A program made the position numbers and the translations under genes. DNA of 64,000 nt, taken from positions 1,178,001 to 1,242,000 of the forward strand of contig CAWBDV010000007.1 in NCBI GenBank assembly GCA_963787675.1, in the 5' to 3' direction. Shown here one piece after another: positions 7,879 through 16,132 of the stretch; the stretch's first letter is position 1, and every line of letters starts with the position of its first letter. The notes below the pieces were generated by a model. It made no database searches, was not told the DNA's origin, and saw only the letters and a list, made by a program, of their open reading frames with translations. This stretch comes from JAJPKK01 sp963787675 (GTDB taxonomy: Bacteria; Pseudomonadota; Alphaproteobacteria; Rhizobiales; Xanthobacteraceae).

Positions 7879-8700
7879 CTAACGCACCGGCCGACCGAGG
7901 GATGCGGCGGGCGCAAAATATCCGATCGCGTTTGGGCTGCGCTTTCCCTCCAGCGCGAACATGGCGCCCTGAGGATCCAAGCATCGGGCGATCCAGCTGC
8001 CGCCTGGCAATTCGAGCGGGGCATCGAGGATCTCCCCGCCGCCAGTCCTTACGCGTTCCGCCGCCGCTTCGATGTCGCTCACGGTGAAGTAGTAAAGCCA
8101 GAACGGGACCGGCACCGTCGGCGGTTTCGTGAATATGCCGCCGATCGTCTGCCCTCCGGCGGAGAACGAGTGATACGTGTCTGACGGACCGGTGTTGGCG
8201 TCAGATTTTTGCCAGTCAAAAAGCTCGCGATAGAAAGCGAACGCCTTCTCCCCGTCGGCGGCGAGCAGCTCATGCCAGCCTACATGGCCCGGTGTGCCCG
8301 GCTCAGCGAGCCGTTGGCCAGGATTACGCCACTTGACCAACCCAAGCGTTGCCGTCTGTGGATCGGCGATGATCGAAAAGCGACTGACGTTGGGGATGTC
8401 CATCGGCGGGACCTGCACCGCGCCGCCAAGACGCTTGAGCCGGTCAGCGGCGGCATCCACGTCATCGACGCCGACATATGCGAACCACCGCGGCGTCGCG
8501 CGCATTTGCCTCGCATTCTCCGGCAGCGCCATGAGCCCAGCCGCCGGCGTCCGTCCAGCCGTGAACACGGTGTAGGTGAGAGCGGGCGTCGTCGCGTCTT
8601 GCGTGCCCCAGCCTATGACCTTCGTGTAGAAGGCCTCGGCGGCCCTCGTGTCCGTCGTGAGGAGTTCGTACCAGACGAAGCGGCCGTGATAATTGATCAT
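7879..8700 (-). CDS. VOC (glyoxalase/bleomycin-resistance fold) protein with two domains
   Basis: A 273-residue protein of two tandem VOC domains. The first starts at MINYHGRFVWYELLTTD (residues 1-120) and the second at GTPGHVGWHELLAADGEKAF (about 135-260). Similar two-domain proteins are usually annotated as hydroxylase- or glyoxalase-like and the substrate is unknown. The ATG at 8700 is chosen because the N-terminal VOC strand begins directly after it. A duplicated 3' fragment of this gene sits at 7480-7569 next to a degenerate RiPP core, so the gene may have been part of a duplicated unit with the precursor. A role in RiPP biosynthesis is not shown. Confidence 0.85.
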   Translation of the reverse strand: MINYHGRFVWYELLTTDTRAAEAFYTKVIGWGTQDATTPALTYTVFTAGRTPAAGLMALPENARQMRATPRWFAYVGVDDVDAAADRLKRLGGAVQVPPMDIPNVSRFSIIADPQTATLGLVKWRNPGQRLAEPGTPGHVGWHELLAADGEKAFAFYRELFDWQKSDANTGPSDTYHSFSAGGQTIGGIFTKPPTVPVPFWLYYFTVSDIEAAAERVRTGGGEILDAPLELPGGSWIARCLDPQGAMFALEGKRSPNAIGYFAPAASLGRPVR

Positions 8701-9051
8701 GTCATTTCCCTGCGCGAGCCTGCAAACCGCTACGGTATCGCTGCTGCGGAAGTCCTTTTGGCCTGGATACAAGACAGGACAGAGCAGGCACAAGAACGGG
8801 ATGCGGCCGCCGCTTCCACGCCGTCAAGAGCGAGGCCGCCGGAAACGAAGATGTCGCCCGCCAAAATCAACGAACCCGATGCACCGGCGAAAGTTGTCGA
8901 GCGTCGTCACTTTGGCTGTGGTCGCCGTTGCGCATGAATCGCCCAATACCATCCGCCCTTGGCACGGCCTTGCATTGTACCTTTGCGAGGCGTACCAAGG
9001 GCGTCGGTGGGTCGATGCGGCATTCATGATAAGGCATGGAGGAAACAGACT
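8701..9051. other. Divergent intergenic region upstream of the RiPP precursor
   Basis: A 351-base gap between the VOC gene (minus) and the precursor (plus). It should carry both promoters. The one clear signal is the ribosome site TGGAGGA at 9037-9043, 8 bases before the precursor ATG. I see no confident promoter box and no RNA element. Confidence 0.5.
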
Positions 9052-9462
9052 ATGCCAGTTGCGAAGCGAGTTTCGAAAAGAAAGCGTGGGACGAAAGCGG
9101 TACCGGTGTTGGGAGCCGCCGGATTGTCTTTAACACTCGTGGGTGGCGCGTCTGCGGCGGCGGTAGCGCCTGCCTCCGATGTACCGTCCGCGCATAACAT
9201 TGCATCCCAGATCACGCTTGGTGATGAAGAGATTTCTGACGTCAGCTTGTTGACCTTTTATGCTTTCGACAAGGAAAACGCCGGACCCGTGGGAAATCGC
9301 GTACAACTCGCTCGGGGGGGATGCGGCAGAGGCTGCGGCGGCAGAGGCTGCGGCAGAGGCTGCGGCAGAGGCTGCGGCAGGGGTTGCGGCGGATGCGGCT
9401 GGGGCTGCGGCGGCGGCGGAAGCTGCTGCATATCGTGGGGTGCATGCCGCTGGGCGTGCTAA
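9052..9462 (+). CDS. RiPP precursor peptide with Cys/Gly-repeat core (thiazole/oxazole-modified type)
   Basis: A 136-residue peptide. Residues 1-40 are basic then hydrophobic (KRVSKRKRGTK, then AVPVLGAAGLSLTLVGGASA), resembling a secretion signal. Residues 41-88 include an acidic ITLGDEEISDVSLLTFY segment, probably the leader recognised by the enzyme, ending at QLARGG. Residues 91-136 are the core with 12 cysteines, four in CGRG repeats encoded by a 12-base tandem unit, then CGGCGWGCGGGGSCC and a tail ISWGACRWAC. The next two genes encode a cyclodehydratase and a dehydrogenase that convert Cys to thiazole in this class. The ATG has the ribosome site GGAGGA. Activity and any leader protease are unknown. 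Confidence 0.85.
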   Translation: MPVAKRVSKRKRGTKAVPVLGAAGLSLTLVGGASAAAVAPASDVPSAHNIASQITLGDEEISDVSLLTFYAFDKENAGPVGNRVQLARGGCGRGCGGRGCGRGCGRGCGRGCGGCGWGCGGGGSCCISWGACRWAC

Positions 9463-9493
9463 TACGATTGCATTGACAGACGCAGGTTGCGAT

Positions 9494-9520
9494 GGCCGGG
9501 TTGACAGGTTCGACCCGGCC
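9494..9520 (+). terminator. Hairpin between precursor and cyclodehydratase genes
   Basis: GGCCGGGT and ACCCGGCC form an 8-base-pair stem with an 11-base loop, 31 bases after the precursor stop. No U-tract follows, so partial read-through is likely. Such a hairpin would give more precursor transcript than enzyme transcript, a common arrangement in RiPP operons. The stem is identical to the one after the relic core. Confidence 0.6.
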
Positions 9521-9606
9521 ACTGATCTGTTGTCGGTAGCGTCGTTATTGCCAGCGCTGTCGCGTCAGCCGGCGGACGCGCGACAGACGAATGGGTCGCA
9601 GACCTT

Positions 9607-9742
9607 ATCCAGAGTCGCTGGATCCAGAGTCGCTGGCGCGCGAGTTAATGGGCGGCGGAACTGGCAAATCGGAGCTCTGGCAAACGGAGAACACGCTGTG
9701 CATCCGGCGATCCGGAGTGGTGATGCGATCCGGAGTGGTGAT
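9607..9742 (+). repeat. Two short perfect tandem duplications before the cyclodehydratase gene
   Basis: ATCCAGAGTCGCTGG (15 bases) occurs twice back to back at 9607-9636, and GCGATCCGGAGTGGTGAT (18 bases) twice at 9707-9742. Both units are multiples of three and the frame of the downstream gene stays open through them. The cyclodehydratase start could therefore lie upstream of 9764, with the repeats coding. The whole gap of 301 bases holds only these and the hairpin. Confidence 0.7.
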
Positions 9743-9763
9743 GAGGGTGCGCGTATTGATGTC

Positions 9764-12022
9764 ATGACAGGCGATCAACGGACCGGACTCAAACGGTACG
9801 ACAACAAAGACATTCCGCAGTTCGCGCCGAATTTCAGCGTCTATGTGCTGCCCGATGCGGTGTGCCTCTATTCCGAGGACCGGAAGTTCTTCCTTCACGG
9901 CGCGCTCTACTGTGCGCTCGCCTCGGCGATCGGCAAAGGGGGCAAGAGTTTTCGCGATCTTGTTCGCGAACTCGGACGGGATTTTCCGACCGGCAAAATC
10001 GAAGAAGCCCTGAAGCGACTGGTCGACCGCCGCTATGTTGTCGTCCCGACATCGCATTCGCCGACAGGTCCGGTTGCCGGCTATTGGGCGACCCTCGGCC
10101 TCCCGCTCGAAACGGCCGGCGATAATCTTCGCGACTGCCGTGTGCGCATTCAGTCGATCGACGTCGACGGCGCGGAGGCGCTCGGCGCCGCACTGAGCGA
10201 ACTCGGCGTCCTTGTGGTCAAACGCGAGCCGGACCTCACGGTCACGCTCGTGAACGATTACCTCGAGCGGCGCCTCGCGGAATTGAACCAGCAGCATCTC
10301 GCGGACCGTACGCCCTGGCTGCTGGTGCAGCCCGCCGGCGTTTTTCCGCTGGTCGGCCCGGTGTTCAGGCCGGGCGAGGGCGCATGCTGGACCTGCCTGT
10401 CCGATCGCATGATCCGCAATCGCGAGGTCAGGGGCATGCTCGATCGCGGCGAGGCGCGACGCGTGGTGGTGTCGCCACTTGCCCGGCACCCGCTCGGCGA
10501 GAGCGGACTGCAACTTGCGGCAATCGAGATCGCGAAAGCGATCGCCACCGGTTTCCGCACCGATTTGCGCGATCACATCATCAGCCTTGACCTCTCGGGC
10601 GCGACCATCGTGAAGCATCACGTGGCGGCGCGCCCACAATGTCCGCACTGCGGCCGCAAGCAGCTGCAGAACCCGCGGCGGAAGCCGGTCCCGATCGAAC
10701 TCGGCACCGGCCACAAGCTCATCATGACGAGCGGCGGCTATCGCACCGTTTCGCCACGGGCGACGGTCGCGCGTTTTCGCAAGCATGTAAGCCCGCTGAC
10801 GGGCGTGGTCTCGCGTCTCGAGCGGATCGAAGCCGACCTGCCGATGAACACCAACTTCTTTGCCTCCCACAATTTCTCTGCGCCGGCCATGTCGGTTCAC
10901 GAACTGCGGGCCGGGCTGAGTGGCGGCAGCTTCGGCAAGGGCAGCACCGCCGAGCAGGGCGAAGCGAGCGCGCTGATGGAGGCGATCGAGCGCTACTCCG
11001 GGATTTATCAGGGCGACGAGATCAGCGTGACGCGGCGGTTCACGGATTTTGCGCCGAGCGAAGCCATCCTCCCGAACGATGTTCAGTTGTTCAGCGAGGC
11101 GCAATTCCACCAGCAAAGCGTATCGCCGCCGGCCGAGGGCGAGCACGTCGTGCCGCCTCCATTCGACCCGTCGGCCAAGATCGAATGGTCGCCGGTGTGG
11201 TCGTTGCGCGACGAGCGCTTCAAATATCTTCCGACGAGCCTGTTGTATTTCTTCTACCGGGGGCCCGGCGCCATCCCCACCGACTCCAATGGCTGCTCGG
11301 CGGGCAACACGCTCGCGGAGGCGATCGTCCAGGGCTTTCTAGAGCTCGTGGAGCGCGATGCTTACAGCATCTGGTGGTACAACCGTCTTCAGCGGCCTCA
11401 GGTCGACCTTACCCGCTTCGACAATTCCTACGTCCGCGATCTGCAAGCCCAGCTTGCCGATGCCGGACGCCGGCTCTGGGTGCTCGACGTCACGAGCGAC
11501 CTCGGAATTCCGACCTTCGTGGCGATTTTGCATTGGATGCAGAACGGCCAGGAAAATATCGAGTTCGGATCGGGGGCGCACTTCGATGCGCGGATCGCAC
11601 TCCTTCGTACGCTCACCGAACTCAACCAGTTCCTGTCCATTGAACTCATGGGCGGCGGAAGCGGCGAGAAATCGAGCCTCGACGGCTCAACGCCATTGCG
11701 CATCGAGGAGCATCCGTTCTTGACGCCGGGCAACCATCCAATCGTCCATGGCAGCTTTGGATCGAAGTTCGGCAGTCTCGACACGCGCGAGCAGGTGAAC
11801 GCGTGCGTCAATCTCGCGAAGCGCGAAGGCCTCGATTTCCTCGTTCTCGACCAGACGCGCCCGGACATCGAAGTGCCGGTTGTTCGCGTGGTCGTTCCGG
11901 GACTGCGGCACTTCTATCGCCGCTTTGCGCCGGGCCGATTGTTCGACGTTCCCGTCAAGCTCGGATTGCGCGACCGGCCGCTGCCGGAACACGAACTCAA
12001 TCCGGCTCATCCCCACACCTGA
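9764..12022 (+). CDS. Fused E1-like/YcaO cyclodehydratase for thiazole/oxazole RiPP
   Basis: A 752-residue enzyme. The N-terminal third is an E1/ThiF-like leader-binding domain with a zinc tetrad at C208, C211 (CWTCLSDR) and C293, C296 (CPHCGR). The C-terminal half, from about 360, is a YcaO domain (GLSGGSFGKGSTAEQGEASA, then ALMEAIERYSG and GNTLAEAIVQGFLELVERDA), the ATP-dependent cyclodehydratase that turns Cys or Ser/Thr next to glycine into azolines. The Pro-rich end NPAHPHT resembles the C-terminus of such YcaO proteins. It lies 301 bases after the precursor and 8 bases before the dehydrogenase. No clear ribosome site precedes ATG 9764, and an upstream start is possible as the frame is open to 9260. 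Confidence 0.9.
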   Translation: MTGDQRTGLKRYDNKDIPQFAPNFSVYVLPDAVCLYSEDRKFFLHGALYCALASAIGKGGKSFRDLVRELGRDFPTGKIEEALKRLVDRRYVVVPTSHSPTGPVAGYWATLGLPLETAGDNLRDCRVRIQSIDVDGAEALGAALSELGVLVVKREPDLTVTLVNDYLERRLAELNQQHLADRTPWLLVQPAGVFPLVGPVFRPGEGACWTCLSDRMIRNREVRGMLDRGEARRVVVSPLARHPLGESGLQLAAIEIAKAIATGFRTDLRDHIISLDLSGATIVKHHVAARPQCPHCGRKQLQNPRRKPVPIELGTGHKLIMTSGGYRTVSPRATVARFRKHVSPLTGVVSRLERIEADLPMNTNFFASHNFSAPAMSVHELRAGLSGGSFGKGSTAEQGEASALMEAIERYSGIYQGDEISVTRRFTDFAPSEAILPNDVQLFSEAQFHQQSVSPPAEGEHVVPPPFDPSAKIEWSPVWSLRDERFKYLPTSLLYFFYRGPGAIPTDSNGCSAGNTLAEAIVQGFLELVERDAYSIWWYNRLQRPQVDLTRFDNSYVRDLQAQLADAGRRLWVLDVTSDLGIPTFVAILHWMQNGQENIEFGSGAHFDARIALLRTLTELNQFLSIELMGGGSGEKSSLDGSTPLRIEEHPFLTPGNHPIVHGSFGSKFGSLDTREQVNACVNLAKREGLDFLVLDQTRPDIEVPVVRVVVPGLRHFYRRFAPGRLFDVPVKLGLRDRPLPEHELNPAHPHT

Positions 12023-12030
12023 GGGTCGGC

Positions 12031-13500
12031 TTGCGCGCACCCGCAACGAAGTCGCGGCGGGCTGCGCCGCCAACCCTCTCCGCCCGGCTCAGCGGTCACG
12101 TCGCTCTCGAAGCGCGCGCCGGCGGAGAACTTGCGGCCTCGTTCGATGGCTATGCCGTCAGCCTAGGCACATTCAGCGCAGCAGCGGCGAAGCGTGCGCA
12201 GGACCTGCGCACCGGGCTGCCGCTCGCATCTTTCACGTCAAGCCGTCGCGCCGTTGACAAGGAGATCGATCTCCTGGTCCATCGCTTGGCGCGGCATGGT
12301 TTCGTTGAATACGGCCTGCGTCGCGCGCGGGGCAACGACGACGTCGTCGTCATCGAACCGCAACTTGCCGATTATTGGCCGCGTATTCGAGAGCTCGGCA
12401 GTTCCGATGTTCTCGTCCTGTCGCGATTTGCTTACATGCGCAGACGCGGCAGCGAGATGGTGTTGGAATCGCCGCGCGCCGGCGCCTTGTTCAAGATCTG
12501 CGATCCAAAGGTTGCCGCCGCGATCGCAATGCTGTCCACACCGCAGAAACTCGGCCAACTTCGCAAGCAAGAGGGCTTCCCCGGCGCCGAGCTTCTCGCC
12601 CTGTTGATGGATTGCCAAATCCTTTTCAAGATCACCGCCGCGGGCGACGCCGGCCTTCGCATGAGCGAGGGTGACGACAACCTCGTCTTGTGGGATTTTC
12701 ACGATCTCCTGTTTCACGCGCGTGGTACGCAGGGCCGCCACGCCAACCTGCTCGGCGGCGTTTATCCGTACGCCGGCGTCATGCCGCCGCTGCCGGCGGT
12801 TCGGCCGCACTGGCCGGGCAAGAGGATCGACCTGCGCCAGTTTTCGGACGCGCCCTTGCCGGCAGTCTCGCCGCTCGCAAAGATTTTGCGTGAGCGTCAT
12901 TCGACGCGCAGTTTCGATGACGGCAAGCCGATCACGCTTTCGGAGATTTCGCGATTTCTCGACAGCGCCGCGCGCGTCCTGTCGCGATCGGAACAAACGG
13001 CCGATCTCGGCGACGGTGGTCCGACCATCGAATACACCGCGCGGCCCTACCCGTCCGCCGGTGCCGAATACGAGCTCGAGCTCTATCTCGCGGTCGACAG
13101 ATGCGAGGGCCTCGCCCGCGGCTTCTATCATTACGATGCCGGCGACCACGCGCTGGTCGCGATCGACGCGCAGAGCGAACAACTCGACGCACTTCTGATA
13201 GGGGCCGCATATGCAATGGCCGCGCCCGCCACGCCTCAGATTCTGCTCACGATCACGGCGCGCTTCGGCCGCGTCTCATGGAAGTACAGCTCAATCGCCT
13301 ACTCCCTCATCTTGAAGGATGTCGGCGTCCTGATGCAAACGCTCTACCTGATCGCGACCGACATGGAACTCGGCGCATGTGCGATCGGGACGACAGACAT
13401 CGATCTGTTCGCGAAGATGACCGGAATCGAATTCCACGTCGAGGGCCCCGTTGGTCAATTCGCGCTCGGTCGCGGCACGCCGGAGGATAGGATTGATTGA
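12031..13500 (+). CDS. SagB-type FMN-dependent dehydrogenase (azoline oxidase)
   Basis: A 489-residue protein. The C-terminal 200 residues are a nitroreductase-fold SagB domain (ILRERHSTRSFDDGKPITLS, later YPSAGAEYELELYLAVDR and the ending FALGRGTPEDRID). In thiazole/oxazole RiPP pathways this FMN enzyme oxidises azolines to azoles. About 280 N-terminal residues have no close match I recognise and may be a partner- or peptide-binding region. The frame has no ATG near its beginning. I choose TTG 12031, which has GAGGG 6 bases upstream and follows the cyclodehydratase stop by 8 bases, so the two are surely cotranscribed. Confidence 0.85.
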   Translation: MRAPATKSRRAAPPTLSARLSGHVALEARAGGELAASFDGYAVSLGTFSAAAAKRAQDLRTGLPLASFTSSRRAVDKEIDLLVHRLARHGFVEYGLRRARGNDDVVVIEPQLADYWPRIRELGSSDVLVLSRFAYMRRRGSEMVLESPRAGALFKICDPKVAAAIAMLSTPQKLGQLRKQEGFPGAELLALLMDCQILFKITAAGDAGLRMSEGDDNLVLWDFHDLLFHARGTQGRHANLLGGVYPYAGVMPPLPAVRPHWPGKRIDLRQFSDAPLPAVSPLAKILRERHSTRSFDDGKPITLSEISRFLDSAARVLSRSEQTADLGDGGPTIEYTARPYPSAGAEYELELYLAVDRCEGLARGFYHYDAGDHALVAIDAQSEQLDALLIGAAYAMAAPATPQILLTITARFGRVSWKYSSIAYSLILKDVGVLMQTLYLIATDMELGACAIGTTDIDLFAKMTGIEFHVEGPVGQFALGRGTPEDRID

Positions 13501-13558
13501 AAGCGCGCGCAGACAAACTCAAGAAAAATAAGCCGGGCCAAACCTCGATTTCTGCGTC

Positions 13559-13975
13559 TTACTTCTGTACGCCGGCCCGCATCATTTCGTCCTGCACATC
13601 GGCATAAAGCTCACCCCAGGCCTCGCGTAATTCCGGGGTGAACCGGTCGCCGAGTTGGCGCTCCAAACTCCACAGCAAGGCTTCGCCGAAGGCGGCATAG
13701 TGCGACGGACTGACGCCAAACCCCGCGTGTTGGCGACCGGAGTGAGTGATGAGCGAGTGAAACAAATCACGCTGGTCGAGTGTGCCGACGATCGCCGCCA
13801 TCATGTCCATGAGCTTGAGACGCTGCCGCTCCATGTCGACGTCTTTGGAAAACAAACCGCGCGCATCCGGAGCGATTTCGAATAGACGGCTGTAACAGAG
13901 TTCGGCCAGCTGGTTGCGGATCGACCACATCCCGTCAAACGACGTCCGGACAAGATCGGCCTGCTGCGGCGTCAT
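13559..13975 (-). CDS. Single-domain bacterial globin
   Basis: A 138-residue globin, a haem protein that binds oxygen or nitric oxide. It starts MTPQQADLVRTSFDGMW, has the CD-region FSKDVDMERQRLKLMDMM, and carries the proximal-histidine region around RQHAGFGVSPSHYAAFGEAL, followed by the H helix LREAWGELYADVQDEMM. It ends convergently 58 bases after the SagB-type gene. A link to the RiPP pathway, for example oxygen supply to the oxidase, would be speculation. GGAGA precedes the ATG. Confidence 0.85.
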   Translation of the reverse strand: MTPQQADLVRTSFDGMWSIRNQLAELCYSRLFEIAPDARGLFSKDVDMERQRLKLMDMMAAIVGTLDQRDLFHSLITHSGRQHAGFGVSPSHYAAFGEALLWSLERQLGDRFTPELREAWGELYADVQDEMMRAGVQK

Positions 13976-14209
13976 TTATCAATTTCTCCAAATTGCATAT
14001 TCTGCGCAACGAAACCCATCATAAGCCCGATCCAAACGAAATAAGAAGACCAATACTTGCGCAAGAGGGCCATTTAAGAGCAACGCGTCGCGCTTCGCGC
14101 GGCGCAGGTTCACTCTCGGATTGCAAGTACTCGTTGAACCTTCCGCAGATACCCCCCGACGAATGGCCACAAACCGTTCGAGACGGGACGGTAACCGAGG
14201 AGAGTGAAA

Positions 14210-15178
14210 ATGTTTTCACGCAAGATCGTGTTTGCTCTCGCCGCGGCTGCGGCCCTGGCGGCGGGCATGTTGATCGGCACCGACGCGTTCGCGCGCGGTG
14301 GCGGTCATGGTGGCGGCGGCCATGGTGGCGGCCATCATGGCGGCGGTGGTCATCACTTCGGCGGCCATCACTTTGGTGGTCACGGCGGTCACTTCCATCA
14401 TTTCGCTGGCGGTCACCACTTCGGTGGTCATCGCTTCGGAGGCCACCACTTTGGCGGCCATCGCTTTGCCGGCGGCCATCATTTTGGTGGGCATCGCTTC
14501 GCTGGTCATCACTTCGGTGGTCATCACTTCGGTGGTCGTCACTTCGGCAACCAGCACCGCTTCGCTCATCACCCTGGCGGCCGTCATCCTGGCAACCACC
14601 ACTTCGCCCACAACCACTTCAACCACAACCACCACGCCTTCAATCACCACCATCACCAGAAGTTCTGGTGGCACAAGCACCCGCACTGGTGGATCGGCGG
14701 CTACTCCTTCGCTGACGCCGACGACTCGAGCGATGATACGGACGATTCGGATGATTCGGATGATGCGGACGACACGCCGACTTACGCTCAGACCTACGCT
14801 CCGTCGTATGGTCAGACGTATGCCCCGTCCTACGCTCCGCCGGCAACCTACGCTCCGGTGACCACGCAGCGGCAGGCCCAGGCTCCCTGCAGCTGCATCA
14901 CCAAGGAGTATCAGCCCGACGGCAGCGTGGTGTTCACCGACAACTGCGCGAAGGAGCAGGCGATGGCGACCCTCGACGAACTCCGGGCTCAGCGGGCCCG
15001 CGTCTTCGGGCAGCCGCAGCAGGCCCAGAATGCCTGCACCTGCTACACCAAGCAGTACCTGGCCCAGGGTGGCGTGTTGTTCACCGACACCTGCACCGGC
15101 GAGCAAGCCATGGCGACCCCGCGAGAACTCCGGGCCCAACGGAGCGCCGCCTACCTGGACAATAACCGCGTCAACTGA
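14210..15178 (+). CDS. Exported His/Gly-rich protein with duplicated Cys-containing C-terminal domain
   Basis: A 322-residue protein with a signal peptide (MFSRKIVFALAAAAALAAGM, cleavage after TDAFA). Residues about 30-150 are a Gly/His repeat region built on HHFGGH units, a likely metal-binding low-complexity stretch. An acidic run DDSSDDTDDSDDSDDADD follows, then Tyr/Pro repeats. The last 100 residues contain two copies of a 40-residue unit: PCSCITKEYQPDGSVVFTDN with KEQAMATLDELRAQR, and ACTCYTKQYLAQGGVLFTDT with GEQAMATPRELRAQR. ATG 14210 is preferred over GTG 14204 because GAGGAGA has proper spacing only to the ATG. Metal storage or sequestration is inference. Confidence 0.8.
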   Translation: MFSRKIVFALAAAAALAAGMLIGTDAFARGGGHGGGGHGGGHHGGGGHHFGGHHFGGHGGHFHHFAGGHHFGGHRFGGHHFGGHRFAGGHHFGGHRFAGHHFGGHHFGGRHFGNQHRFAHHPGGRHPGNHHFAHNHFNHNHHAFNHHHHQKFWWHKHPHWWIGGYSFADADDSSDDTDDSDDSDDADDTPTYAQTYAPSYGQTYAPSYAPPATYAPVTTQRQAQAPCSCITKEYQPDGSVVFTDNCAKEQAMATLDELRAQRARVFGQPQQAQNACTCYTKQYLAQGGVLFTDTCTGEQAMATPRELRAQRSAAYLDNNRVN

Positions 15179-15196
15179 CGAAGACTGATCCACGCG

Positions 15197-15226
15197 AACC
15201 CCGGCTCCGGCCGGGGTTCTTTTTTG
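15197..15226 (+). terminator. Rho-independent terminator
   Basis: AACCCCGG and CCGGGGTT pair as an 8-base-pair stem with loop CTCCGG, directly followed by a T-rich tract (CTTTTTT). It lies 19 bases after the stop of the His-rich gene. Confidence 0.85.
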
Positions 15227-15358
15227 TGCCACGCGTGATCGATGACTCCGGAATCGATCGTCGCACAGTTGTCATCGTCGTCCCTGAACTTGCACAACGT
15301 GCGGCCTTGGCATCTTATGTTTCGGCCGCCGGGGTACGACCAAGCTCAGGACAACGTC

Positions 15359-16129
15359 ATGAAGCCGACGATAACTTTGGGACTGACGGTGCTGGCAGGC
15401 ATCGCCTTGTTCGAGGCGGCTCTCATCCCGGGCATCGTCATCGGCGGCGCAGCGGTGCTGGCGCCCAAGTATCTCCCGAAGCTTCGGCGGCGTTTGCGCC
15501 CGGTGGTCGACTCCGCCACCAACCGGCGGAGGGTGCCCGCCGCCCCCCAGTCGGAGCGGGCCGACGCCAAAATGGCGACAGCCCCCGCCGCGCTCGGAAT
15601 CAAGCAGGCGATCGCCAAGACCATCACGTTTCGGATCATCGTCACGACCCTCGACTTCACCACGAACTACGTGGTCATCGGCGAATTCGCGACCGCCGCA
15701 GGACTGTCAACTTTCAACCTCGTGACCGGCCCCCTATTCTATCTCGCCCACGAAACCGCCTGGAATTATTTCGGCCCTGACATCGAAAGCGCGATCGATG
15801 TCGCCGCGCTCCTTCCCGGGCAGCGCAATGGAAAGGCACCTCCGGGACCACGGACAGGATTCACGATCAGTCGCGCGCTGGCCAAGACCGTCACGTTCCG
15901 GACGATCGCAACCGTGATTGACTTCACCGTGAACTATGTCGTGGTGCGCGACGTCGCCACGGCCGCAGGACTGTCGGCCTTCGCCTTCGTCCTTGGCCCC
16001 TTCGTTTATCTCGGCCACGAGAAAGCCTGGGACTACTTCACCTCGCGCGGCGCGCCGATCCTCGAACTGCCGCCGCCGACAAAACTTCTGCCGGCGCCAA
16101 CGAGCGCGCCACTGGCTGTCGGCGGATAA
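15359..16129 (+). CDS. Membrane protein with two DUF2061 domains
   Basis: A 256-residue protein. After an N-terminal hydrophobic hairpin (residues 5-40) there are two copies of a DUF2061-type membrane unit: KQAIAKTITFRIIVTTLDFT to YLAHETAWNYF, and SRALAKTVTFRTIATVIDFT to YLGHEKAWDYF. The function of this family is unknown; it is often predicted as a small inner-membrane protein. ATG 15359 is preferred because homology begins with the hydrophobic segment after it, although the frame is open from 15242. Confidence 0.85.
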   Translation: MKPTITLGLTVLAGIALFEAALIPGIVIGGAAVLAPKYLPKLRRRLRPVVDSATNRRRVPAAPQSERADAKMATAPAALGIKQAIAKTITFRIIVTTLDFTTNYVVIGEFATAAGLSTFNLVTGPLFYLAHETAWNYFGPDIESAIDVAALLPGQRNGKAPPGPRTGFTISRALAKTVTFRTIATVIDFTVNYVVVRDVATAAGLSAFAFVLGPFVYLGHEKAWDYFTSRGAPILELPPPTKLLPAPTSAPLAVGG

Positions 16130-16132
16130 GCA

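Noticed and set aside
9301..9462. Cys-Gly repeats considered as a CRISPR-like or minisatellite array
   Set aside because: The unit is 12 bases without spacers and is in frame with a conserved tail; it is the peptide core.
9130..9522. A minus-strand Ala/Ser-rich frame across the precursor
   Set aside because: Pure antisense of the Cys-Gly repeats; low complexity follows from the repeat on the real strand.
14216..15232. A long minus-strand frame opposite the His-rich gene
   Set aside because: Repetitive Val/Met/Thr pattern is the mirror of His-Gly codons; the plus-strand gene has signal peptide, ribosome site and terminator.
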